A DNA stretch of 64,000 nt from assembly GCF_020042345.1 (NCBI RefSeq), contig NZ_CP083387.1, positions 4,464,001 to 4,528,000 of the forward strand, in the 5' to 3' direction. The notes under the pieces are model-generated. The model searched no databases, had not been told where the DNA came from, and was given only the letters and a program-made list of their open reading frames with translations. This document shows, in pieces, positions 1 to 7,236 of this stretch. Position numbers and translations under genes: made by a program. Source of the DNA: Arachidicoccus terrestris (lineage in GTDB: Bacteria > Bacteroidota > Bacteroidia > Chitinophagales > Chitinophagaceae). Each line of letters starts with the position of its first letter. Position 1 is the stretch's first letter.

Positions 1-215
1 CGGTATGGGCGATCGTATTTTTCCAGAGAAATCTGACGGCCGCGCTGCCAGTTTTCATTGCTTCTGTAAAAAGTCGCCTGATGTTTCTGATCAAAGGCGT
101 AAGCCTGCAAAATGCAGGAATGCAGCTCTTGGAAAACTTGAGAGGTTTGGATAACAATATCTCTATAAATCCCGTTATCTTCCTCTACATATACCCTGAA
201 TTTCAATACGGCCAT
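1..215 (-). CDS. pRiA4b ORF-3-like family protein, N-terminal part
   Basis: The reverse strand starts with ATG at 215-213 and stays open to the window edge, giving 71 codons that begin MAVLKFRVYVEEDNGIYRDI. The pattern (F-R-V-Y, then Y-R-D-I-V-I, then L-H-x-x-I-L-x-A-Y-x-F-D, then F-x-R-S-N-x-x-W-x-R-G-x-x-I) is the conserved N-terminus of the plasmid pRiA4b ORF-3 / IS1096 passenger-like family, which is widespread as a chromosomal gene in Bacteroidota. Its biochemical role is not known and the family name does not by itself mean a mobile element. The gene is cut by the window edge, so its length and downstream partners cannot be judged. Confidence 0.75.
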   Translation of the reverse strand, partial: MAVLKFRVYVEEDNGIYRDIVIQTSQVFQELHSCILQAYAFDQKHQATFYRSNENWQRGRQISLEKYDRPY

Positions 216-350
216 AATAACTCAGTTTAGAAATTGATTATAATACTTATCATAAATAAATTACCGTCAGTACACATAAGACTTGCACAAAAAGCCGGCC
301 AGAGGTAAAGGTTTGGCAAGCTGTCAGGCCTGCAAGGGATTGGAAACGTA

Positions 351-1805
351 TTATGGTGTCCGTTCCCCGTCAACTGGACGCAGCCCCAGCTCCTGCCCTT
401 TTTTCAGCATCAGCTGGTAAGCTTCCTCATAGCTATTAGCGATCACTCCGTCTATAATGGATTCCCGAATATGATCTTTAATTATACCAACTTCCCTACC
501 AGGGGAAATGCCGAAAGTCTGCATGATCAGATCGCCGGATACCGGAGGTTGCCAGTTTCGCATTTTGTCCGATTCTTCCACTTGTTCCATTCTTTTTCTG
601 ACCAGTTCGAAGTTGGCTCTAAAACGTTTTACTTTGGCGGCGTTTTTGCTGGTAATATCCGCTTCGCATAGGGTCATCAGATCATCAGTCTCTGCTCCCC
701 CGTCAAATAATAACCTTCTTATAGCACTGTCTGTAATATTTTCCTTCGTGAGGCTGACCGGCCGCATATGCAGGCTGACCAGCTTCTGAACGTAGCGCAT
801 TTTCTCATTGAGCGGTAATTTTAGTTGGGCAAAGATCTTAGGTACCATTTTAGCTCCAACCATTTCATGCCCATGGAATGTCCAGCCATGGCCTTTCTCA
901 AAACGCTTTGTAGCAGGTTTGCCAATGTCATGTAGCAATGCGGCCCATCTTAACCACAAATCTCTGGTGTGTGGGGCTATATTATCCAATACCTGTATAC
1001 TGTGATAGAAGTTATCTTTATGGCCGATTCCATCCATATTCTCGGCACCCGCGAGAGCAGTAAGTTGTGGAAATATAATATCCAACAAACCGGTTCTAAA
1101 CAAAAGGTCCCAACCAATTGACGGTTTAGTGGCGAGCATGATCTTATTGAGTTCATCGGCAATTCTTTCCCCGGAGATGATCCTGATTCTTTCTTTTTCC
1201 TTTATAATCCCTTCCAGAGCGGACTGCTCAATCGTAAACTGCAATTGAGTCGCAAAACGGATAGCTCTGAGCATTCTGAGCGGGTCATCGCTAAATGTTT
1301 TTGCGGGTTCCAGCGGCGTCCGGATCACCTTGAATTTGAGATCTGTCAAGCCGTTAAACGGGTCCTGAATGATGCCACTATCTGGGTACTTTGTACTGAT
1401 CCGGGTATACAGCGTGTTGATTGTAAAGTCCCTTCTTTCCAGATCATCCTGCAAAGTGCCTGCCACCACATCCGGCTTGCGGCTATTTTCACTGTAACTT
1501 TCTTTACGGGCGCCTACAACTTCAATTTCCAGGTCGGGCAGCTTGATTTGTGCCGTCCCATATGTCTTGAACAGAGAAACGGGAGGCTTCGGCTGAAACC
1601 TTTCTGCGATCTTTCTGGCCAGCATAAGGCCATCGCCCACGGTCAGGAGATCGATATCCTTCGTAGGCCGCCCTAAGAGCTTATCTCTAAGATAGCCACC
1701 AATCAGGTAGACTTCCATGCCCAGCTCGTCGGAGGTGGCTGCCAGCTTGTTAAAGACGAATTGTTCCCTTTGCGAGACGGGAAAGTCAAAATCCATTCGA
1801 TTCAT
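351..1805 (-). CDS. cca: tRNA nucleotidyltransferase with HD domain (CCA-adding / poly(A) polymerase family)
   Basis: This 484-residue protein belongs to the class II tRNA nucleotidyltransferase / poly(A) polymerase family, which adds or repairs the 3' CCA end of tRNA. The nucleotidyltransferase head has GGYLRD at residues 36-41 and the metal-binding DID at 50-52. The RRDFTINTLY segment follows near residue 125. The C-terminal half carries an HD phosphohydrolase motif, LLHDIGKP, near residue 290. None of the five tRNA genes in this window encodes its CCA end, so such an enzyme is needed here. A second ATG lies three codons downstream, and either could be used. The gene lies 60 bp downstream of the glutaminyl cyclase gene on the same strand, so read-through is possible. 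Confidence 0.93.
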   Translation of the reverse strand: MNRMDFDFPVSQREQFVFNKLAATSDELGMEVYLIGGYLRDKLLGRPTKDIDLLTVGDGLMLARKIAERFQPKPPVSLFKTYGTAQIKLPDLEIEVVGARKESYSENSRKPDVVAGTLQDDLERRDFTINTLYTRISTKYPDSGIIQDPFNGLTDLKFKVIRTPLEPAKTFSDDPLRMLRAIRFATQLQFTIEQSALEGIIKEKERIRIISGERIADELNKIMLATKPSIGWDLLFRTGLLDIIFPQLTALAGAENMDGIGHKDNFYHSIQVLDNIAPHTRDLWLRWAALLHDIGKPATKRFEKGHGWTFHGHEMVGAKMVPKIFAQLKLPLNEKMRYVQKLVSLHMRPVSLTKENITDSAIRRLLFDGGAETDDLMTLCEADITSKNAAKVKRFRANFELVRKRMEQVEESDKMRNWQPPVSGDLIMQTFGISPGREVGIIKDHIRESIIDGVIANSYEEAYQLMLKKGQELGLRPVDGERTP

Positions 1806-1813
1806 AAATGAAA

Positions 1814-1845
1814 ATTATAATTGATTGCTACAATACAATTATAAT
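1814..1845. repeat. AT-rich inverted repeat upstream of the CCA-adding enzyme gene
   Basis: ATTATAATTG at 1814-1823 is repeated in inverse as CAATTATAAT at 1836-1845, around a 12-bp spacer. It lies in the 60-bp gap between the glutaminyl cyclase stop and the cca start. It could be a weak operator or hairpin, but such AT-rich dyads also arise by chance. Confidence 0.35.
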
Positions 1846-1865
1846 CAGTAGGTTAATATTCTATA

Positions 1866-2687
1866 CTATTTGTCCGTTTCAGACCTTAATTTAATTTCAA
1901 AAGATTTAGGCCAGTTCTTACCCGTTACTACCAAGTTACCGGTGGCTTTATTATAGGCAATTCCGTTAAGAACACCCCCATCGTCTTCCGAGATTCCATT
2001 GTTTTTCCGAATATCGGTCAGATCATAGGTATGGACCACCTTACTGGTCGCAGGGTCAATCTTGACAATGCTTTTTGTCTGCCATACATTGGCAAATATA
2101 AATCCGTCTACATATTCCAGTTCATTGATTTGTGACAAAGGCCCATATTCTCCCTGGATATTCAAAGTCTTTATGACAGAAAAATCCGTTGGATTGACGT
2201 AATAAATATGGCTGCTGCCATCACTGAGGATAAGCTGTGTACCGTCAGTGGTCATGCCCCAGCCTTCTTTATTCCAACTGAACTCTTTTTCTTTTTTCAG
2301 CGTTTTAGCGTCATAGACGTAAACCACATGCTGTTGCCAGGTTAATTGGTAGATCTTTCCAGCTATTTCACTGATTCCTTCTCCAAAATCTTTCGCACTG
2401 AGTTTGATCTCCTGAAAGACCTTCCCTGTAGCCAGATCATAACAATAAAGCCGGGTAAGCCCAGGTTTATTCTCGGGGTTACCGGTACTTTCATAAACAG
2501 TGTCCCCTTTAAGGTAGTATCCTTCCGTAAAAGCAGTTGGGTCATGCGGATAAATCTTCACGACTGTATAGTCAGTTACCTTTTTCGGCGGCATAGCGGT
2601 GTCGTTGCCGGCGGAATCTCCTGAACTGTTACCACAGGCAATGGCCAGCAGCATTAACGGAAAAATAATATATTTTTTACGTGGCAT
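1866..2687 (-). CDS. Glutaminyl-peptide cyclotransferase (plant/bacterial type), lipoprotein
   Basis: The 273-residue product matches the beta-propeller glutaminyl cyclase family found in plants and bacteria. Enzymes of this family turn N-terminal glutamine of peptides into pyroglutamate. Recognisable segments are the early VVKIYPHDPTAFTEGYYLKG stretch, the ESTG strand, and the late LNGIAYN segment. The N-terminus is a lipoprotein signal ending in the lipobox LAIAC, with Cys18 as the predicted lipidated residue, so the enzyme should sit on a membrane facing the periplasm. A 16-bp perfect dyad lies 44 bp upstream of the start and may be its operator. The assignment is by family pattern. Confidence 0.88.
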   Translation of the reverse strand: MPRKKYIIFPLMLLAIACGNSSGDSAGNDTAMPPKKVTDYTVVKIYPHDPTAFTEGYYLKGDTVYESTGNPENKPGLTRLYCYDLATGKVFQEIKLSAKDFGEGISEIAGKIYQLTWQQHVVYVYDAKTLKKEKEFSWNKEGWGMTTDGTQLILSDGSSHIYYVNPTDFSVIKTLNIQGEYGPLSQINELEYVDGFIFANVWQTKSIVKIDPATSKVVHTYDLTDIRKNNGISEDDGGVLNGIAYNKATGNLVVTGKNWPKSFEIKLRSETDK

Positions 2688-2730
2688 ATTTTTTCTGATT
2701 TTAAACCCTCTAATTAAAATAGTCGGTTAC

Positions 2731-2746
2731 TTTAGCGTGCGCTAAA
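2731..2746. promoter_or_regulatory. Perfect 16-bp dyad upstream of the glutaminyl cyclase gene (possible operator)
   Basis: TTTAGCGTGCGCTAAA consists of two 7-bp arms around a 2-bp centre. The loop is too short for an RNA hairpin terminator, so a dimeric repressor site is the more natural reading. It lies between the stop of the RlpA-like gene and the start of the cyclase gene, both on the minus strand. No regulator gene is adjacent. Confidence 0.45.
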
Positions 2747-2820
2747 TTCCCGATTAATTTTGCAAAAACCAAAATTAAGTCTTTATGGCATGCAGGTATG
2801 GATTTGTCATGCTTCTATGC

Positions 2821-3282
2821 TCAATCATTATCATTAACAGAGACTGCCACATTTTCCGGGATCTCCTCTACCTTTACTCTTGTAATGCCGGCTGGTCCCA
2901 TAAAGTGGAGCTTTTCGGCCGCGGCTACAGAAAGATCGATGATCCGGCCTTTGCTGGCCATAGAGCGGTGCATCCGGTCATTGATATAAACAGTGACACT
3001 TTTGCCATTAGAAAGTCGGGTAACCCGAACCCAGGTGCGGAGCTTAAAAAAGTTGCTGGCAGCGGTGAGTTTACTATTGCGATAGCGGGTACCGATAGCC
3101 GTTTTCGTGCCATCCAGGCTCCGGCTATAATGTGTTGCCTTTCCATATACAATCTTTTGTCCGTCAGCTCCCCTTGTTATCTGCACAGATTTAGGGTGAG
3201 ACTGGCCAAGACTGCTGATAGGCCTGATGGTTATACAGGCCGTTATAAACATAATAATAGCGGTGGCAGATTTGATCGTCAT
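2821..3282 (-). CDS. RlpA-like double-psi beta-barrel protein, secreted
   Basis: The 153-residue product has an N-terminal hydrophobic segment (residues 5-20), which I read as a signal sequence. It is followed by the RlpA-type double-psi beta-barrel. Diagnostic stretches are GKATHYS, a K-L-T-A-A-S segment, V-R-V-T-R-L-S-N-G-K, V-x-I-N-D-R, and IIDLS near the end, matching the septal ring lytic transglycosylase RlpA family. That family acts on peptidoglycan, or at least binds it, in the periplasm. The protein is only the barrel and has no SPOR domain, so it may bind or cleave denuded glycan only weakly. It is divergent from the D-Ala-D-Ala dipeptidase gene, another cell-wall gene. Confidence 0.85.
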   Translation of the reverse strand: MTIKSATAIIMFITACITIRPISSLGQSHPKSVQITRGADGQKIVYGKATHYSRSLDGTKTAIGTRYRNSKLTAASNFFKLRTWVRVTRLSNGKSVTVYINDRMHRSMASKGRIIDLSVAAAEKLHFMGPAGITRVKVEEIPENVAVSVNDND

Positions 3283-3462
3283 GAATTATATCACTTTAAT
3301 GCTTTTGTGTTTTCAGGCGGTCTGGTTTGCCAGATCCACTTTATTTGGTTATTTTGGCCCAGATATTATCATTATTTGGGCAGATATAACAAACCGATGA
3401 TGCATAGAATCCATACACAAAAAACTGCGCTACCCAACCGTTGCCGTACCGGGCTGTCAACT

Positions 3463-4191
3463 ATGTCTGCAGTGACGACGGTATGGGGCTATCGGCACCT
3501 ATATGCCTGCCTGTTGAGTATATGGATGCTCTTTCCGGTACTTAATGTCTTAAATGCCCAAACATACAAAATAAATAAATATGGTTTGAAAGTAATTGAA
3601 GATATTAAAGGGTACCGTACAAGAGTTAAAACCTATCCTAATTTGATACTCGAGCCATTGGCAGGCTTCGTCCCACACCTGAAAACTGATTTTGTGTACG
3701 CTACGCCACGTAATTTTACAGGTACAGTTCTTTACGAGGCGCCGGCAGCATATCTCAGGAGACCGGCAGCCATAGCTCTGAAAAAGATAGCTGTCCGTTT
3801 AGAAAAAATGGGATATGGCCTCCTGGTCTATGACGCCTATCGACCTTATAGTGTTACTGTCAAGATGTGGAAAGTGGTACCGGATGACCGCTATGCCGCT
3901 GACCCTCGGCATGGCAGTGGCCATAACAGAGGGCTCTCGGTTGACCTTACCCTGTATGACCTTATAACCGGTAAGACAGTTCCGATGCCAACGCCGTTTG
4001 ATGATTTTACCCAGAAAGCGCATCAGGATTATAAGGATTTACCCTATAAAGTTTTGAAAAACAGGGAGTTGTTAAAAAAGGTGATGATGGAAGGTGGGTT
4101 CAAACCGTTGAGAACGGAATGGTGGCATTTTTCCTATCCAGGTAGTAATAACCTATATTATTTAATGGACCTGCCTTTTGATGCTCTTTAA
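3463..4191 (+). CDS. D-alanyl-D-alanine dipeptidase (M15, VanX/DdpX type), exported
   Basis: The catalytic domain matches M15 D-Ala-D-Ala dipeptidases, zinc enzymes that cleave the dipeptide used in or released from peptidoglycan. With the start at 3463 the zinc ligands are His154 and Asp161 (SGHNRGLSVD) and His222, with catalytic base Glu219 (EWWH). The Arg of YDAYRP is the usual transition-state arginine. I chose ATG 3463 because it gives 242 residues with a signal peptide ending near NAQT. In-frame ATGs at 3397 and 3400 would add about 20 non-conserved residues. The frame stays open as far upstream as 2785, but that part lies antisense to the RlpA-like gene. A signal peptide suggests recycling of wall dipeptide rather than vancomycin resistance, and no vanHA genes are nearby. 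Confidence 0.87.
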   Translation: MSAVTTVWGYRHLYACLLSIWMLFPVLNVLNAQTYKINKYGLKVIEDIKGYRTRVKTYPNLILEPLAGFVPHLKTDFVYATPRNFTGTVLYEAPAAYLRRPAAIALKKIAVRLEKMGYGLLVYDAYRPYSVTVKMWKVVPDDRYAADPRHGSGHNRGLSVDLTLYDLITGKTVPMPTPFDDFTQKAHQDYKDLPYKVLKNRELLKKVMMEGGFKPLRTEWWHFSYPGSNNLYYLMDLPFDAL

Positions 4192-4252
4192 ACCTGCTGC
4201 TGCGATAAGCATCTAATTTTAGCGGTTAAACTAACAGATGTTCAAAAGTTTT

Positions 4253-4283
4253 TTTGAATATAGCGCAGGGGCGCCTATCTTTG
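4253..4283 (+). promoter_or_regulatory. Bacteroidota-type promoter for the C1 peptidase gene
   Basis: TTTG at 4253-4256 is followed after 19 bp by TATCTTTG at 4276-4283, matching the -33/-7 consensus of the Bacteroidota primary sigma factor. Transcription should start near 4287, leaving a leader of about 130 nt before the ATG at 4418. Confidence 0.7.
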
Positions 4284-4284
4284 G

Positions 4285-4324
4285 CAACCTTACCCTGGTT
4301 AAAGTTAATCCGGGTTGTTTTTTT
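4285..4324 (+). terminator. Terminator-like hairpin at the very 5' end of the C1 peptidase leader
   Basis: CAACC (4285-4289) can pair with GGTTG (4313-4317). Alternatively CCCTGGTTAA (4293-4302) can pair with TTAATCCGGG (4305-4314), with one mismatch. Seven T follow at 4318-4324. The structure starts where transcription from the promoter above should begin. It may terminate read-through from the dipeptidase gene, or attenuate or protect the peptidase mRNA. Confidence 0.5.
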
Positions 4325-4417
4325 GCTTATAGCGGCTAAACGGCAGTACAATGTAATAGCCCGTTTATATCAATCAAACAATAACAATTATTATATCTAA
4401 ACCAATCAAAGAGAACA

Positions 4418-5614
4418 ATGAAAAGAACGTTTCTTTCAGCTTTTGCGGTGCTCCTGACGGTATCCATGGCTACTGCGCAAGTGAACCTGGTTAACAAAGC
4501 GAGTGAAAATGCAACAGATGCTGCAAAACAAGGATTCCAGTTTACAAACGTGATTGATCTTTCAACCACTCCTGTTGAGAATCAAGGCTCTTCCGGCACT
4601 TGTTGGAGTTATTCTGCTAATTCCTTCCTGGAATCAGAAATGATCAAAAACGGCCAGGCACCTATTCACCTTTCCAAAATCTATACAGTCCGTCAGGCTT
4701 ATATGGAAAAGGCCAATGCTTATGTGCTGATGCAGGGTGGTCTGAACTGGGGAGATGGCGGTGAAGGGCATGATGTGATTAATATGTATGCTAAATACGG
4801 AACACTGCCAGAATCAGTCTATACAGGTTTGGTTCATGGGAAAAAGATTAATCATTTCGGTCCAATGCAAAAGAAACTGAAAGCATTACTGGATTCTGTA
4901 ATCGCTATTAAAGGACAGATCGATCCGGCTGCCTGGAAGGCCGAATTCAAAAAGATCCTGGATGATAGTCTGGGTGCCGTGCCTGAGTCTTTTCAATATA
5001 ACGGTAAGACATATACCCCGGAAACCTTCGCTAAAGAAGTCGCTCATCTTGATGCAAATAATTACGTAGAGTTTATTTCTCAGACTTCGACACCATATTA
5101 TCAGAAAGCGATGATGATGGCCTCTGATAACTGGGCTTATCAGTGGGATTACAACATCACGCCTAAAGACATGACTGATATTATTGATAATGCCCTGAAA
5201 AATGGTTATACAGTAGGCTGGGGTGCGGATGTTTCTGAGCCTTATTTTAGCTGGCCAAACGGCGTGGCTTTTGTACCTCAAAATGCCCAGGCATTAGAGG
5301 GTAAAAAGCTGACCCGTGATGAGAAGGCTGCCATTTATAACGGTGACCGCACAGAATTGAATGTGACTCCTGAACTGCGCCAAAAAGGTCTGGAAGATTA
5401 CACAACTACTGATGATCATGGTATGCATATCGTTGGAATGGCTAAAGACCAGGATGGCAAAGAGTTTTATATTGTAAAGAATTCATGGGGAACCAAAAAC
5501 GATTACAAAGGTTTCCTATATGTGTCCAAAGCCTATGTTCAGTATAAGACCACTTCTATGCTGGTGAATAAAAAGGCAGTGCCTAAAGGACTAGCAAAGA
5601 AAATGTCCTTATAA
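4418..5614 (+). CDS. C1 family cysteine aminopeptidase (bleomycin hydrolase-like), exported
   Basis: The 398-residue product is a papain-fold peptidase of the C1B type (bleomycin hydrolase / aminopeptidase C). The catalytic triad is visible: Cys62 in QGSSGTCWSYSA with the oxyanion Gln at 57, His337 in DDHGMHIVGM, and Asn355 in VKNSWG. A clear signal peptide (MKRTFLSAFA to ATAQ) precedes the mature chain. Cytoplasmic PepC enzymes lack this, so the protein is probably periplasmic or surface-exposed. The ATG at 4418 is supported by the signal peptide and a GAGA-rich stretch just upstream. It has its own promoter and a downstream terminator, so it is a single-gene unit. Confidence 0.92.
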   Translation: MKRTFLSAFAVLLTVSMATAQVNLVNKASENATDAAKQGFQFTNVIDLSTTPVENQGSSGTCWSYSANSFLESEMIKNGQAPIHLSKIYTVRQAYMEKANAYVLMQGGLNWGDGGEGHDVINMYAKYGTLPESVYTGLVHGKKINHFGPMQKKLKALLDSVIAIKGQIDPAAWKAEFKKILDDSLGAVPESFQYNGKTYTPETFAKEVAHLDANNYVEFISQTSTPYYQKAMMMASDNWAYQWDYNITPKDMTDIIDNALKNGYTVGWGADVSEPYFSWPNGVAFVPQNAQALEGKKLTRDEKAAIYNGDRTELNVTPELRQKGLEDYTTTDDHGMHIVGMAKDQDGKEFYIVKNSWGTKNDYKGFLYVSKAYVQYKTTSMLVNKKAVPKGLAKKMSL

Positions 5615-5676
5615 TTAAATTGTGGCAGTGGAATCATAATTGAAATTGGTGTACATCTTTTTCAATTTTAAAAGAT

Positions 5677-5718
5677 AAGGCCTGTTGTGATATATTTCGC
5701 GGCAGGCCTTGCCTTTTT
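5677..5718 (+). terminator. Rho-independent terminator after the C1 peptidase gene
   Basis: AAGGCCTG (5677-5684) pairs perfectly with CAGGCCTT (5703-5710), and a T run follows at 5714-5718. It lies 60 bp after the stop codon. Confidence 0.75.
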
Positions 5719-5811
5719 ATGGCAACTAGATACAACATTGCAGTTGATTTAGCGTATTTTTACTCCACCGGTGCAGATCAAGACATCTACACCCATGATT
5801 CTTTTAACTTT

Positions 5812-5819
5812 TATATTTG
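5812..5819 (+). promoter_or_regulatory. -7 box TATATTTG before the DUF445 gene
   Basis: The box fits TAnnTTTG and lies only 9 bp before the ATG at 5829, so the leader would be only a few nucleotides long. The TTG inside the box is in frame with the gene and can be misread as a start codon. No clear TTTG -33 element is seen at the right distance. Confidence 0.5.
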
Positions 5820-5828
5820 TTTATAACA

Positions 5829-7100
5829 ATGGCCTCCTCCATAACCCCGGACCGCACAAAAGAATGGCAATTAAAAAAGCATAAAACCCTCGCGACTTTT
5901 TGTCTGGTCCTGATGGCCGTAATCTATCTTTTGATGGTCTTTATGATGAAAAAAAGCCCTCAGGCTTGGATGGGCTTTGTGCGCGCCTTTGCGGAGGCCG
6001 GCGTTGTGGGAGCCCTGGCAGACTGGTTTGCGGTGACGGCTCTTTTTCATCATCCCATGGGTCTGCCCATCCCGCATACCAACCTGATAGAAAGGAGAAA
6101 GGCTGCTATTGGCAGCAATCTTGGTGGTTTTGTGGTAGATAATTTTTTAAACCCCGCTGCTTTGCGGCCCTATTTTGAAAAGCTGGACGTGGCAACCATG
6201 GCGGGCAATTATCTGGCTGCCTCGGGCAATCGCAGCCTGTTATTGGAAGAAATAATGAAGATGGCCACAGAACTGTTGGAAAATACAGACGATGAAGCGG
6301 CTGCCGGGTTTCTGAAAGACAAAGGACAGGATTTACTAGAGACGGTCCGGTTAGGCCCAACCTTGGGTAGTGCGCTGGATATGCTGGTCGCGCAGGGACA
6401 AGACCAGCGTTTAATGGATTATCTCTTGGAGAAGCTGAAAATCTATATCGCAGAAAATGAAGATCTGGTACGGGCCCGTGTGAAAAAAGAAAGCGGTTTT
6501 CTGGTCCCGGGTTTTGTCGACAATATGCTGGCGAATCGCATTACGGTTGGGCTGGCCAATTATGTACATGAGATCCACGAAACGCCCGATCATCCTTTGA
6601 GAAAAGAGATACGTGGCCGGTTAAGTGCTCTTTCATCCGACTTAAGGCACACTGATAAATATGAGGCTGATCTTCAGCAGCTGAAAGCCGGATTGATTTC
6701 GCCTTCACAACTGCAGGGGTATGCCATGATGGCCTGGCAATACCTCAAGGATATGCTGCTGCAAGAGCTTAGCTATCATCCCAAGAGCGGACAAACAACC
6801 AAGCTGTCCCGTTATATCGATCGCCAGATCTTAGAACTTTCTGATCGCCTGAAAACGGACGCCACAATGGCCGAAAAGGTTAACAATTGGACCCGGATCA
6901 ATGCTTACCGGTTAACTTTACGTAACAGGCAACGTGTCGGAGAACTCATCAGCAGGACGGTGGGCGGCTGGCAGGGAAAGGATCTGAGCGAAAAACTGGA
7001 GCTGGAGGTCGGTAAAGACCTCCAGTTTATCCGTATCAACGGAACGGTTGTCGGTGGTTTGGTCGGTCTTTTGATTTATTCGCTTACATTGTTATTATAG
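5829..7100 (+). CDS. DUF445 family membrane protein (YjiN-like)
   Basis: The 423-residue product (from ATG 5829) matches the DUF445 family. It has an N-terminal membrane segment (LATFCLVLMAVIYLLMVFMM), then the conserved G-F-V-x-A-F-A-E-A-x-V-V-G-A-L-A-D-W-F-A-V-type block with A-L-F-H-H-P-M-G and I-P-H-T-N-L-I. A long helical, charged middle follows, and a final membrane segment (GGLVGLLIYSLTLLL). The function of the family is unknown. An in-frame TTG at 5817 would add four residues, but it lies inside the -7 promoter box, so I prefer the ATG. The gene stands alone and faces the end of the efflux operon. Confidence 0.88.
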   Translation: MASSITPDRTKEWQLKKHKTLATFCLVLMAVIYLLMVFMMKKSPQAWMGFVRAFAEAGVVGALADWFAVTALFHHPMGLPIPHTNLIERRKAAIGSNLGGFVVDNFLNPAALRPYFEKLDVATMAGNYLAASGNRSLLLEEIMKMATELLENTDDEAAAGFLKDKGQDLLETVRLGPTLGSALDMLVAQGQDQRLMDYLLEKLKIYIAENEDLVRARVKKESGFLVPGFVDNMLANRITVGLANYVHEIHETPDHPLRKEIRGRLSALSSDLRHTDKYEADLQQLKAGLISPSQLQGYAMMAWQYLKDMLLQELSYHPKSGQTTKLSRYIDRQILELSDRLKTDATMAEKVNNWTRINAYRLTLRNRQRVGELISRTVGGWQGKDLSEKLELEVGKDLQFIRINGTVVGGLVGLLIYSLTLLL

Positions 7101-7236
7101 GTCCTTGTTACAAAAAAGACATCTGCCCTTGAGAATCGTTAATTTTTCAAAGACAGATGCTGTTAATGAGTGCAATCCGACAAAATGATTAGGTTATATG
7201 CTGAAGCAGGGCCAGCCTGTATGCAATAAAAAATAT

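Noticed and set aside
1-215. Mobile element based on the IS1096-passenger / plasmid name of the family
   Set aside because: The family is common as a chromosomal gene in Bacteroidota, and no transposase or inverted ends are visible here.
1245-1676. 143-codon plus-strand frame inside the CCA-adding enzyme gene
   Set aside because: It is antisense to a gene with complete nucleotidyltransferase motifs and has no domain of its own.
2785-3462. N-terminal extension of the D-Ala-D-Ala dipeptidase frame by up to 226 residues
   Set aside because: The extension lies antisense to the RlpA-like gene and is not peptidase-like. The enzyme core with its signal peptide begins at 3463, or at most at 3397.
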